64,000 nucleotides of DNA, taken from contig JANNBN010000166.1 in the NCBI GenBank assembly GCA_031385545.1, forward strand, positions 86,092 to 150,091, in the 5' to 3' direction. The translations under genes and the position numbers were made by a program. Source of the DNA: JANNBN01 sp031385545 (GTDB lineage Bacteria; Actinomycetota; Acidimicrobiia; Acidimicrobiales; JANYDT01). Position 1 is the first letter of the stretch, and the number at the start of each line of letters is the position of its first letter. The notes beneath the pieces were generated by a model. The model searched no databases. It was not told the origin of the DNA and saw only the letters and a program-made list of their open reading frames with translations. This document shows, piece after piece, positions 1 through 9,050 of the stretch.

Positions 1-1084
1 CCTGATACCGGTGCACGCACGAGATGTTGTCGATGATGCCGAACCCGGCAGTCCCTGCAAACGGTGCGCGGTCAGGCTGCACGTCGCGGTCGAACCACAC
101 CCGATGCACCGCAAACGGTGGCGCCGCTTCCAGCGCACCGACATCGCTACGCCAGGCTGCATCACCCATCCAAGGGTTGGCGGCGACCACGTCGCGAAGC
201 CCACTCACACTGAGGGCCAGCACCACTCCGTGGCGCTGGGAGACCGGCTCGACACTCAAGACCGGGGACGACACACGCACACGCACACCGCGCCCTTCAA
301 GGGACCGGCTGGCAGGTTCCCAGAACGCATCGGCGAACGGCCGTTGGAGTACGTCGAAGCAGATGCCCTCCCTGCTCCCAAGGAAGTAGAGGTGGAACAT
401 CATCAGCATCTCGCCGGCACTCATACGGTCCTCGGGGTTGAAGAACGAATGCGCGAATACCTCGAACAGCATTCGGCGCGCCTCGGCAGGAAACCCGACG
501 CTGTCCAGATATTGCGCAGCACTCATCGAATCAAAGCGCGCATACGTATCGTCACCGTCGAACGCGAGCATTTCCGCTGCATGGTCACCATTGATCCGGC
601 GCAGGTCCTGCAACCCAATCGTGGGCGTGCGGCGCACCAGCTCGATCAGGTTCAGCGGCGGGCGATGCGGCAGGTTCTTGAGGGACTCCACTGCGCCGTT
701 CGGACCGAACAACGGGTAGTCCTCCAGCGACCGCAGGGACCTCAGTTCCGGGTCCCAGCGTTTCATAAGCGCACGAACGTTGTAGTACTGCCGAAAGAAC
801 GCGTGGAAGCCCCGTTCCATCTGAATTGGTCCTCCGCCAGCCGCCGGGTTGAGCTGGTCCGGCCACGAGCTCACCCTGCCACCCAGCACCGGCTGCGCCT
901 CGTGCAGATCGACGGTGATGCCACGTTCGGCCAACACCATCGCAGCTGCGGTTCCAGCCAGGCCGCCGCCAACCACGGTCGTCCGATAACCGGCCCCTGC
1001 GGGCGCATTGAGCGGAAGGGACGAGCCGAGAGGGGTGACCACCGAAGCGCGCGTATCTCTCGCGCCTGCGTAGGGAACACTCAC
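1..1084 (-). CDS. FAD-dependent carotenoid-type desaturase/oxidoreductase, partial
   Basis: The open frame runs from a GTG at 1084 to the left edge with no stop, giving 361 codons; the C-terminal end is missing. Near residue 25 is a dinucleotide-binding motif (VVGGGLAGTAAAMVLAERG, ending in an acidic strand DLHEAQPVLGGR), as in flavin amine oxidases and phytoene desaturases. The stretch ERGFHAFFRQYYNVR that follows resembles the CrtU/zeta-carotene-desaturase branch as I recall it. The likely role is FAD-linked desaturation or isomerisation of a polyene lipid; the substrate cannot be read here. The GTG start overlaps the stop of the upstream methyltransferase gene (GTGA), so the two are probably translationally coupled. 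The family call is fairly safe, the carotenoid assignment less so. Confidence 0.75.
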   Translation of the reverse strand, partial: MSVPYAGARDTRASVVTPLGSSLPLNAPAGAGYRTTVVGGGLAGTAAAMVLAERGITVDLHEAQPVLGGRVSSWPDQLNPAAGGGPIQMERGFHAFFRQYYNVRALMKRWDPELRSLRSLEDYPLFGPNGAVESLKNLPHRPPLNLIELVRRTPTIGLQDLRRINGDHAAEMLAFDGDDTYARFDSMSAAQYLDSVGFPAEARRMLFEVFAHSFFNPEDRMSAGEMLMMFHLYFLGSREGICFDVLQRPFADAFWEPASRSLEGRGVRVRVSSPVLSVEPVSQRHGVVLALSVSGLRDVVAANPWMGDAAWRSDVGALEAAPPFAVHRVWFDRDVQPDRAPFAGTAGFGIIDNISCVHRYQ

Positions 1085-1866
1085 GCCGGGCGTCTCGCGA
1101 GGAAGGAATGCACCACACCGTCCTGCCAGAAGTCGAACCGCGCCTTGCCTACCACGGGCATGGTGCGCACGTCGGCGAAACCATGGTTCCTGAGTCGGCC
1201 TTCGAACGCCCGAACACCGTCGAACCGCAGCACGCTGCGCCACAGATACCGGTAGATGCGGGTGTGACGGCTGGTGATCAGCCCGGCCGGAATGATGATC
1301 CCCCAGCACACCGTGGTCCAGGTGCCGATGGCCCGGGGAGAGTCACGCACGCTGTACTCGTGGAAGCAGATCGGAGCACCGGGCTTCAGAAGAGGCAGCA
1401 ATCGGTCAAGGCACACGTCGGGGTCAGCCATGTTGCGAATGCCGTAAGCCATGAGGACTGCGTCGAAGGGTTCATCCCCCAAGGTCGCGGCAGGGTCCAT
1501 TGCATCGCCCAGCACGAACGACACGTTGTCGATTGACCGGAACATCGCCTTCGAGCGCGCCTGTTCCAGCATTCCAGCTGATGCGTCCAGCCCGACAACG
1601 GAAGCCTCGGGGTATGCAGCGACAACACCGGCGGTAGACAGGCCGGTACCGCAACACAGGTCAAGAATTCGCAGTCCCGTCCCGGTACCCGTGAGTCCGA
1701 GCCGTTCGGCGCTCAGCGCCAGGTGTTCGACATATCCGGGGTTGCGCTGCACAAGGGTGTCGTAGGTCCCGGCAACTCTGTCGAAGTCGGCCGGAACCTC
1801 TCGCTTGCGTTCACTGAACGGCTTGGTATTCACGACGGGCCACGCTACCGGTGACTGACACTCCAT
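1081..1866 (-). CDS. Class I SAM-dependent methyltransferase, UbiE/MenG type
   Basis: A 261-residue protein with a Rossmann methyltransferase core. Motif I is ILDLCCGTGLSTAG near residue 86, followed by an acidic strand end (VVGLDAS) and the LMAYGIRNMADPDVCL stretch typical of ubiquinone/menaquinone C-methyltransferases. The DFDRVAGTYD stretch near the N terminus also fits the UbiE family. It probably methylates a quinone or another polyene lipid. Coupling to the downstream FAD desaturase by a 4-bp overlap points to a shared lipid pathway, so a dedicated demethylmenaquinone role is possible but not shown. The ATG at 1866 is used; a GTG at 1833 is an alternative. Confidence 0.75.
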   Translation of the reverse strand: MECQSPVAWPVVNTKPFSERKREVPADFDRVAGTYDTLVQRNPGYVEHLALSAERLGLTGTGTGLRILDLCCGTGLSTAGVVAAYPEASVVGLDASAGMLEQARSKAMFRSIDNVSFVLGDAMDPAATLGDEPFDAVLMAYGIRNMADPDVCLDRLLPLLKPGAPICFHEYSVRDSPRAIGTWTTVCWGIIIPAGLITSRHTRIYRYLWRSVLRFDGVRAFEGRLRNHGFADVRTMPVVGKARFDFWQDGVVHSFLARRPA

Positions 1867-1912
1867 TTGAGAGTTCCAGGCCCGCTGCCTGGACCCGGAC
1901 CATGGCCGGATA

Positions 1913-1938
1913 GGAGGTCACGATGGGAGGTCACGATG
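1913..1938. repeat. Two perfect tandem copies of a 13-bp unit at a gene end
   Basis: The unit GGAGGTCACGATG occurs at 1913-1925 and again at 1926-1938 with no mismatch. The second copy contains the stop codon (minus strand, 1933-1931) of the ketopantoate-reductase-family gene, so the duplication copies the last codons and the stop into the gap before the methyltransferase gene. It looks like a recent small slippage duplication. Confidence 0.85.
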
Positions 1939-2887
1939 GGAACAGCGAAACCGCGTCGATGCTGCCCGGCTTACCGCCGGTTCGGACCAACTCGTTCATC
2001 GCTCGCTGCAGGGCTTCGTTGACCGGAGCCGGGTATCCGCATGACCGGGCAAGCAGGACGATCTCACCGTTGAGGTAGTCGGTCTCGATGGAACGGCCGG
2101 TGACGATGGACTGCCACGTGGAACCACCTCCCCGATGCTTTCCGTTGATCGGCCGGTATCGCATCGACGCACGTTGCGCGGCCTCTTCCGCTTCGGTGGC
2201 CGCGTCGATGCCCGCTGCTTCAAGTACCTGCTCGGCCTCGCGTGCAGCCAGCATCACAAGCTCCTTCGCACCGTCGCTCGACCGACCACAGGCGGCTTCG
2301 ACCGCATTGCCCGTGTTGAGGATGAGCTTGCGGTACTTCGCCCGCATCACGTCGGGGCGGGCAACGGAGAGAAACCGTGATGAAGCGAGCATCGCTGCCA
2401 ACTCCGTTGCCGTTCCGCTTTCGCCTGATGGATACCGGCCGACGTCGAGCGAGCCACCGATCGGTGCACTGATCACCTGCACGACCCCCGGCTCAAGGAA
2501 CGCGGTCGGCATCATCACGTTGACCCCCAACACATTGGGGAACAGGCGAAGTGCTGTGCGTTCAGCCTCGACTCCGTTCGTGGCACACGCAACCGTGATG
2601 GTGGCCGGTGCCACAGCGTGCAGGTCAGCCAAGGCCCGTGCGGCATCCTGTGTCTTGGTAGCGAGCAGCACCACATCGTCATGGCGGTACGCAACTTCGG
2701 CGGGCGAATCGACCACAACGACCGGAAGCGTGACCGTCTCGTCGGGATCTTCGAGCCGCAAGCCGGTCGTCCGCATGGCATCGAGGTGAGCTCCCCTGGC
2801 GATCAGCACCACATCGTGGCCGTGCTGGTGCAAGCGGCCACCGACGACACCGCCAATGCCACCTGCGCCCAGGACGATGACTCGCAT
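1931..2887 (-). CDS. 2-dehydropantoate 2-reductase family protein (PanE/ApbA)
   Basis: A 318-residue protein beginning MRVIVLGAGGIGGVVGGRL, a textbook NAD(P)-binding GxGxxG at the very N terminus, which is why the ATG at 2887 is chosen over an upstream one. The later stretch MRAKYRKLILNTGNAVEA carries the lysine and asparagine conserved in ketopantoate reductases. PanE reduces 2-dehydropantoate to pantoate with NADPH in coenzyme A synthesis. ApbA-fold paralogues of unknown substrate are common and no other pantothenate gene is nearby, so the family call is firm but the substrate is not. It follows the glycosyltransferase gene by 19 bp. Confidence 0.8.
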   Translation of the reverse strand: MRVIVLGAGGIGGVVGGRLHQHGHDVVLIARGAHLDAMRTTGLRLEDPDETVTLPVVVVDSPAEVAYRHDDVVLLATKTQDAARALADLHAVAPATITVACATNGVEAERTALRLFPNVLGVNVMMPTAFLEPGVVQVISAPIGGSLDVGRYPSGESGTATELAAMLASSRFLSVARPDVMRAKYRKLILNTGNAVEAACGRSSDGAKELVMLAAREAEQVLEAAGIDAATEAEEAAQRASMRYRPINGKHRGGGSTWQSIVTGRSIETDYLNGEIVLLARSCGYPAPVNEALQRAMNELVRTGGKPGSIDAVSLFPS

Positions 2888-2906
2888 AATGCGGCAGGTT
2901 AGGCCG

Positions 2907-4769
2907 TCAGAACGGAACTCGGGGACCGGGGACCGCGGAACGGACGGTGCGAACACGGATCGTGACAGGACTGGCACCGGTCGGCTGGCACCACACCTGC
3001 AAGATCGGTGTTGCGGAGTTCAACTGCCCCGACCGAACCGGTAGCTCCGCAGCGTGTGCATCAGTGCCCAACCACACCGCAGCAGGTGACTCGATCGCCA
3101 AACTGGACACATCAGGAGCGACCGTCACCGGGGATCCGTCGCAGTCCACCTCCACGCCGGGTCCGGGTGCGGGCGATGTCATTGATACGTCGCTTGCATC
3201 CCACCGGATGAGCGGCGCCGTGGGCCCTTCGCTCAAACGATCCGACTGACCGAATCGATATGTGTGCGTACCAACTGCAGCGATGTGATCGAACTGCTGC
3301 AGGAATTCGGAAACCGTTTTGTTCCGTTGGGTTTCCGTCCACAAGACACCCGGACTGCCAAGTTCAGTGTCCAAGCGTGACGAGACTTCATCGACCAACG
3401 ACACGGCCGCAATCAACGTGCCGTGACGGTCAGCCTCGAAGAACGGGTACGGGTTGTAGCCGAGCACAACCCCGAGAACTTCCTCGTCGCCCCAGGTCGC
3501 GCCGCGCAGATCGGCGACTGCTGCCGGACGAACACGGTTCAACCGGCCGTAACGCTCACCGCTGACGAGCCAAAATCCGCAGATGTGAACCCCCACGAAC
3601 AGCAATGCGAGGAACCGCTTCCCCCGCAACTTCTGCTGCAGCCCATGCGCACCGATTCCCATCACCACACAGACCGCAGGAGTAATGGCCGACAGGTAAT
3701 AGTCGTGCACGGCGTACACGCCAAGAAACACCATGCACGCTGTGAACGGCACGCTGATCAACGCGACCCCAACACCCAAGTTGCTTCGCCTCGCCATGGC
3801 CCGCAGCCCGACCGCTATCAACACGACGCCCATACCCCCGAGGAACAACGGCGTGCGTGCCGCGATGCGCCCCCACGCTGCCAGATCGAATCGATCCGAC
3901 AAGGTTCGGAACACTCCGTCGTGCACAGCGGAAGAGGTGAGGTTGGCTGTCAACAGGTTCCGCAGCTTGAGTTGGTCAGCCCAAGCCGTCCACGCGATCC
4001 CTGCCGCGACCGGGACCCCCGTGAGCACCGCGCACGCAGCCGGCCGCCACACCCGTGTCGGCCGAACGGCCGCAACCAGAACAAGCACCCACGGAAGCAA
4101 CGTGGTCATCTTCGACGTCGCGGCGACCGCGCCCAGGACGACCGCGCAAAGACCCCACGCAGCGGACCTCCGTCTGCTCTGGGATCGAGCAACGCTGTTC
4201 ATCGATGCGATGATCCAGAACAGAACTGCTGCGGTTGTGAAGGACTCGATCAGGCTGACTCGACCCCACAGCATGGTGAACGGGTTCAAAAGAAAGAGCC
4301 CTGCGGCCCAGAGGCCGGCCCGTTCCCCGCCAACACGCTTGGCGATGATCGACACACCGAGCGCCGTCACGATGGTGAACGTCATGGCGACAACGCGCAA
4401 CGCAACCATGTCAGGAACACCCAGACGCATCAGCCAAGCTGCCAACGCCTGGTACCAGGGCAGCTCGAACGCAACGTACGCCCGCGGCCCGAAGACAGAC
4501 AGGCGTGGGTGGAACAGGTCGATCCCCGTTCGGGCGAAGATCCTGGCGGTATCCGCCGTCTGAGCCTGGCGCCACCCCTGGTGTTCACCCGACCACGCGT
4601 TCAACGTCGGGATGGCGGACGCAACGTATATCGCGGCCACGAGTCCAAGGATCCGGTGGTAGCGACTCACCAACAGTCTGGTTGTTGGGTTCCGACCGTC
4701 GCCGAGCCCACTCGGCCCCCGCTCGGGAGGGCGCGTCAGCGGGGCAATGGTTGCTTCGAGCCGCTCCAC
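2907..4769 (-). CDS. GT39/ArnT-like membrane glycosyltransferase
   Basis: A 620-residue integral membrane protein with about ten hydrophobic segments over the first 400 residues and a soluble C-terminal domain of about 200. The first periplasmic loop carries HQGWRQAQTADTARIF, the WRQA-type signature of the dolichyl-phosphate-mannose-dependent PMT_2/ArnT group, where acidic and aromatic loop residues take part in catalysis. Such enzymes move sugars from polyprenyl-phosphate carriers onto acceptors outside the membrane. The acceptor is unknown. The start is GTG (4769), divergent from metG with a 113-bp gap. Confidence 0.8.
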   Translation of the reverse strand: MERLEATIAPLTRPPERGPSGLGDGRNPTTRLLVSRYHRILGLVAAIYVASAIPTLNAWSGEHQGWRQAQTADTARIFARTGIDLFHPRLSVFGPRAYVAFELPWYQALAAWLMRLGVPDMVALRVVAMTFTIVTALGVSIIAKRVGGERAGLWAAGLFLLNPFTMLWGRVSLIESFTTAAVLFWIIASMNSVARSQSRRRSAAWGLCAVVLGAVAATSKMTTLLPWVLVLVAAVRPTRVWRPAACAVLTGVPVAAGIAWTAWADQLKLRNLLTANLTSSAVHDGVFRTLSDRFDLAAWGRIAARTPLFLGGMGVVLIAVGLRAMARRSNLGVGVALISVPFTACMVFLGVYAVHDYYLSAITPAVCVVMGIGAHGLQQKLRGKRFLALLFVGVHICGFWLVSGERYGRLNRVRPAAVADLRGATWGDEEVLGVVLGYNPYPFFEADRHGTLIAAVSLVDEVSSRLDTELGSPGVLWTETQRNKTVSEFLQQFDHIAAVGTHTYRFGQSDRLSEGPTAPLIRWDASDVSMTSPAPGPGVEVDCDGSPVTVAPDVSSLAIESPAAVWLGTDAHAAELPVRSGQLNSATPILQVWCQPTGASPVTIRVRTVRSAVPGPRVPF

Positions 4770-4882
4770 GGTATGGACTTCGGCGTCGTCATCCGTCGGC
4801 TTGAGCCGGAAGCGGGGGACAGGCCGGACTTCGGAGAATCCTGCTCTTCGGCCCGAGCCACATCGGCGAGACTGTTCCCCGC

Positions 4883-7018
4883 ATGAGCACCGTTACCCCA
4901 CAGCCGACCATCAGCCCCACCGGCAAGCGCCGCATCTTCGTCACAACGGCACTGCCGTACGCCAACGCGCCGTTCCACGTCGGCCACATGATGGAGTACG
5001 TCCAGGCTGACATCTGGGTGCGGTTCCAGCGCATGCAGGGCCACGAGGTGCACTTCGTCTGTGCCGACGATACGCACGGTGCACCCATCATGATCGCCGC
5101 CGAGAAGGCTGGGCTGACGCCGCAGCAGTTCGTCGCAGACATCGCCGCCGGCCGTCAGCAGTACCTCGACGGGTTCAACATCCGCTTCGACAACTGGCAT
5201 TCGACTGATGCACCCGAGAACCATCAGATCGCGCAAGACATCTACCGGTCGCTGCGCGACGCAGGGCTCATCGAAACGCGCGTCATCGAGCAGTTCTTCG
5301 ACCCTGCCAAGCAAATGTTTTTGCCCGACCGGTTCATCAAGGGCACGTGCCCCATGTGCGGCACCGCCGACCAGTACGGGGACTCGTGCGAGAACTGCAG
5401 CAGTGTGTACTCGCCGACGGAACTCACCAACCCGTACTCCGTGCTGTCGGGTGCGACACCTGAATTACGCACCAGCGAGCACTACTTCTTCACGCTGTCC
5501 AAGCCCGAAGTTGTCTCGTATCTCCAAGAATGGACCGCTGCCCAAGGGCGCCTGCAGCCCGAAACGTTGAACAAGATCCGCGAGTGGTTCGACGGTGGCA
5601 TGAACGACTGGGACATCTCGCGCGACGCGCCGTACTTCGGAATCGAGATTCCCGACGCTCCGGGCAAGTACTTCTACGTCTGGCTCGACGCGCCCATTGG
5701 CTACCTTGCATCGCTGCGCAACCACTTCGACAAGGGAGGGGCTGCCAACCACTGGCATCTGCCGTCTCGCACGCAGCAGACCTACGACCAGTTCGTGGCC
5801 GACGACAGCGTGGAGCAAGTGCACTTCATCGGGAAGGACATCGTCTACTTCCATACGTTGTTCTGGCCGGCAACCTTACATTTCAGTGGTCGCAAGACAC
5901 CGAGCCAGGTGCACGTGCATGGGTTCCTTACCGTGAACGCGGAAAAGATGTCGAAGAGCCGTGGTACCGGCATCGACCCGCTCAAGTACCTGGGTATCGG
6001 CATGAACCCGGACTGGTTCCGCTACTACGTGGCGGCCAAGCTCAACGCCAACGTCGAAGACGTCGACTTCACCCCTGACGACTTCATGGCGCGCGTCAAT
6101 TCCGACCTTGTCGGTAAATATGTCAACATCGCCAGTCGAGCCGCGGGGTTCCTGACGAAGCGGTTTGATTCAACGCTTTCCGCAGGTGTTCTGCACACAT
6201 ATGAATACCGTGGAGCGGCCGACGATCTCATCGCTCGCATAGCATCAGCGGCCATGGAGATCGCTTCGCTCTACGACGAGCGGGAATACTCCAAGGCGAT
6301 TCGCCAGATCATGGCGCTGGTCGACGAGGCCAATGGCCTCATCACCAGCATGAAGCCGTGGGACCTTGCAAAGGACCCGAACAAGGCAACCGATGTGCAC
6401 GAAGCGTGCAGCATCTGCATCCAGCTCTTCGCGCAATTCACGGTGCTGCTGAAGCCGGTCATGCCGAAGCTTGCGGCCGATGCGGAAGTGTTCCTCGGCA
6501 CCACCGAGCTGCTGTGGGACGACGTCTCGCGTTCGTTCGCCGGTTCGCGGATCGGTCAGTACAGCCACCTCATGAAACGGGTCGAGCTGGTCATGCTCGA
6601 AGAGTTGTTCGCGGCGCCACCCCAGCCACCCCAGCCAGCAGAAGAGGCCGTGCACCCTGGTGGCGAAGCAATCGCCGACACGGTCACCATCGATGACTTC
6701 GCCAAGGTCGATCTCCGGGTGGCGCTCATCGTGGACGCGCAGCACGTCGACGGTTCCACCAAGCTGCTGCAGCTCACGCTCGACGTCGGCGAGGGTCGAC
6801 ATCGCAACGTGTTGTCAGGTATCAAAGGTGCTTACGACCCGGCAGACCTGGTCGGCAAATTCACCGTGATGATCGCCAACCTCGCACCGCGCAAGATGAA
6901 GTTCGGCGTCAGCGAGGGCATGGTGCTCGCAGCCAGTCATGCCGACGAACATGCCGTCCCGGGCGTGTTCCTCCTCGACCCGCACTCCGGCGCTCGACCG
7001 GGGATGCGTATCAGCTAG
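4883..7018 (+). CDS. metG: Methionyl-tRNA synthetase
   Basis: A 711-residue class I aminoacyl-tRNA synthetase that charges tRNA-Met. ALPYANAPFHVGH near residues 28-40 is the HIGH-type motif, and EKMSKSRGTG the KMSKS loop. A zinc knuckle (CPMCGTADQYGDSCENC) is of the E. coli type. After the anticodon-binding helices, the C-terminal 110 residues form an EMAP/Trbp111-like tRNA-binding domain (DFAKVDLRVALIVDA... MVLAAS), giving the long dimeric form of the enzyme. The ATG at 4883 has no clear Shine-Dalgarno sequence. The TAG stop overlaps the stop of the convergent aminotransferase by 4 bp at a CTAG sequence. Confidence 0.97.
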   Translation: MSTVTPQPTISPTGKRRIFVTTALPYANAPFHVGHMMEYVQADIWVRFQRMQGHEVHFVCADDTHGAPIMIAAEKAGLTPQQFVADIAAGRQQYLDGFNIRFDNWHSTDAPENHQIAQDIYRSLRDAGLIETRVIEQFFDPAKQMFLPDRFIKGTCPMCGTADQYGDSCENCSSVYSPTELTNPYSVLSGATPELRTSEHYFFTLSKPEVVSYLQEWTAAQGRLQPETLNKIREWFDGGMNDWDISRDAPYFGIEIPDAPGKYFYVWLDAPIGYLASLRNHFDKGGAANHWHLPSRTQQTYDQFVADDSVEQVHFIGKDIVYFHTLFWPATLHFSGRKTPSQVHVHGFLTVNAEKMSKSRGTGIDPLKYLGIGMNPDWFRYYVAAKLNANVEDVDFTPDDFMARVNSDLVGKYVNIASRAAGFLTKRFDSTLSAGVLHTYEYRGAADDLIARIASAAMEIASLYDEREYSKAIRQIMALVDEANGLITSMKPWDLAKDPNKATDVHEACSICIQLFAQFTVLLKPVMPKLAADAEVFLGTTELLWDDVSRSFAGSRIGQYSHLMKRVELVMLEELFAAPPQPPQPAEEAVHPGGEAIADTVTIDDFAKVDLRVALIVDAQHVDGSTKLLQLTLDVGEGRHRNVLSGIKGAYDPADLVGKFTVMIANLAPRKMKFGVSEGMVLAASHADEHAVPGVFLLDPHSGARPGMRIS

Positions 7019-8262
7019 CGCGTGGGTCCGGCGGCTGTCAACGACATCGCCAACTCGGTGATGCGTCGGCTGGCCTCACTGATGGTGCCGCAGTCCACCG
7101 TCAGGGCAATCCGCACATGCCCGCGCCCAGCCGACCCGAAGCTCTCGCCGGGCATCACCACGACCTTCTGCTCGTCGAGCAGCCTCCATGCGAATTGCTC
7201 CCCGGAGAGGCCGGTACCGCGCACGTCGAGCAGGCCGAACATGCCCCCCTCCGGCATGCGGATACCCACGGCAGGACAGTCGCGCAGCGCAGCGACCAAC
7301 GCTTCGGCCCGCCGACGGAATTCGGCTGCGAGTCGGTCGACTTCAGGATGGCGCACCGATAGTGCCGTGACCACGGCATCGGCCAGGAATGGCTGGCTGC
7401 CGAACAGCATCGCCTCGACAACCGCAGTCAGGCGCGCTGCGAATGGGACTGGGCCTGCGGCCCACCCGGCTCGGAAGCCGGGCAACGCGTGGGACTTGGA
7501 GATCGAAGCAACCGACACCGAACGATCACGCAGCTGAGGCCGGTCGAACGGAGACGCGAACGGCGCGTCGTAGGTCATGTCGGCGTACACCTCGTCGCAC
7601 ACGATCCACAGGTTGTGGCGAATGCAGACCTCGCCGATGGCGTCGATCTCATTGGCTGAAAGCACAGCGCCTGTGGGGTTGCTCGGTGTGTTGAGCAGCA
7701 GGACGCGTGACCGTTCGGTGATCGCGGCTTCGAGTGCTTCGGGCCTGAGGTGAAAACCGTCTTCGGGAAGCGTCGTCACGGGAACAAATGTCGCCCCGGG
7801 CGCAGCGACGACAGCCTCGTAGGTCGCGTAGTACGGATCGGGTACCAGGACCTCGTCGCCCATCTCCACCAGTGCCGTCATCGCGGTGGCGAGAGCGTTC
7901 TGAGTCCCTGCCGTGTAGACCACTTGCGAGGGTAGGACTGCCAGGCCAGAGCGTCGCGTGTAGTGATCGGCGATGGCCCGAAGCGCCGCACTGTCGCCTT
8001 GTGCGGCGCTGTATTTCGTCCGACCTGAGCGCAACGACTGCACCGCCGTCTCAATCACAGCAGCAGGTGGCGCCAAGTCCGGTTCACCGATCGACAAGAA
8101 GATCAAGTCCTCGCCCGCAGCGGCGCGCCGACGGCCGGTGTGATGCACCGCCCACTTGTCACCGCCGAGCCCGGCTAGCCGATCGGTGACCGACGCGTAC
8201 CGCATCGCCTCGCCTGGTGAGCTGGCTGCCGAACTGCCGATCGGGGCTTCTTCAGTCGACAT
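7015..8262 (-). CDS. Pyridoxal-phosphate aminotransferase, class I/II
   Basis: A 415-residue fold-type I aminotransferase of the AspC/DapL/Aro group. Visible are the family features LSIGEPDLAPP, the cofactor-binding NTPSNPTGAVLS, CDEVYADMTYD, the Schiff-base lysine in SISKSHALPGFRAGW and the C-terminal arginine in GHVRIAL. The substrate pair cannot be told from sequence. The ATG at 8262 is preferred because it overlaps the upstream aldolase gene by 11 bp; a longer reading frame would run deep into that gene. Confidence 0.88.
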   Translation of the reverse strand: MSTEEAPIGSSAASSPGEAMRYASVTDRLAGLGGDKWAVHHTGRRRAAAGEDLIFLSIGEPDLAPPAAVIETAVQSLRSGRTKYSAAQGDSAALRAIADHYTRRSGLAVLPSQVVYTAGTQNALATAMTALVEMGDEVLVPDPYYATYEAVVAAPGATFVPVTTLPEDGFHLRPEALEAAITERSRVLLLNTPSNPTGAVLSANEIDAIGEVCIRHNLWIVCDEVYADMTYDAPFASPFDRPQLRDRSVSVASISKSHALPGFRAGWAAGPVPFAARLTAVVEAMLFGSQPFLADAVVTALSVRHPEVDRLAAEFRRRAEALVAALRDCPAVGIRMPEGGMFGLLDVRGTGLSGEQFAWRLLDEQKVVVMPGESFGSAGRGHVRIALTVDCGTISEASRRITELAMSLTAAGPTR

Positions 8263-9016
8263 GGACTTCGGACAACAGTGTTCGAACTGCCCAGTGAAAG
8301 GTCTTCCAGCCGGCAGAACGCGCGCCGGTCGACACCCGAGCGATACGGGCACCAGCTGCGCTGATCGATTTCGCCTCAGGGACCTTCACATGGGCCTCGG
8401 CACACCGTTCCATGAGCACGAACCATCCGACAGCTTCGGCGATCGTGGGTCCGACTGTGAGCAGCCCGTGGTTGCGCAACACGATGGCCTTCGCCTGTCC
8501 AAGTGACTTCGCGATGCGGTGGCCGCCATCGACCGTGAGGACATCAACCTCCTCGTCGTCGAACACTTCGTGATCCTCGAAGAAACCGGTGGATTCTTGC
8601 GTGATCGGCCGCAGCTTCGTCGCCAACGCGCTGAACGGTGTGCCATAGGGCGTATGGGTGTGGGCAGCGCTGACGATGTCGGGGCGGGCTTCGTGTATCG
8701 GCCAATGAATGTTGTACGCCGCCTGGTTGATGCCGAGGTCTCCGTCCGCCACGCGCCCGCCCGGCCCGACAAGGACAAGGTCGGCAACGGTGACCTGATT
8801 GAACGGCACGCCGTACCCGGCGATCCACATGTGGTCGAGGCGCTCGGGATCCCGGGCCGAAATATGGCCGTCACCGACGCTGCCCCATCGCATCGCGCCG
8901 AAGAGACGGTAGCCAAGCGCCAGCTGATGCAGGCGATGCGCTCGCAACAGACCAGGGTCGGTGAACTCCGGCTCGAAGTCGTCAGGGTGCATCTGCGGCA
9001 AGGCGGGGGGCAACAT
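8252..9016 (-). CDS. Class II aldolase/adducin family protein
   Basis: A 254-residue protein of the zinc-dependent class II aldolase (fuculose-phosphate aldolase/adducin head) family. The metal ligands are visible as HTHTPYGTPF (His-x-His) and the later LRNHGLLTVG histidine, with GDGHISARDP in the substrate loop. Family members act on phosphorylated or free short-chain hydroxyacids and sugars; the substrate here is unknown. The ATG at 9016 is chosen because AGGAG lies 11 bases upstream and it clears the end of the S41 peptidase gene by 34 bp. Longer starts would overlap that gene. Confidence 0.82.
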   Translation of the reverse strand: MLPPALPQMHPDDFEPEFTDPGLLRAHRLHQLALGYRLFGAMRWGSVGDGHISARDPERLDHMWIAGYGVPFNQVTVADLVLVGPGGRVADGDLGINQAAYNIHWPIHEARPDIVSAAHTHTPYGTPFSALATKLRPITQESTGFFEDHEVFDDEEVDVLTVDGGHRIAKSLGQAKAIVLRNHGLLTVGPTIAEAVGWFVLMERCAEAHVKVPEAKSISAAGARIARVSTGARSAGWKTFHWAVRTLLSEVHVD

Positions 9017-9050
9017 CGGTCTCAGCACTCCTGGTTGTTCGCCATCTTGT

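Noticed and set aside
585..1118. A 177-codon minus-strand frame in the left-edge gene
   Set aside because: It is in another phase from the FAD oxidoreductase frame, which carries the GxGxxG motif and stays open to the window edge.
3423..4886. A 487-codon plus-strand frame before metG
   Set aside because: It mirrors the membrane glycosyltransferase; the minus-strand frame has clear membrane helices and the WRQA motif.
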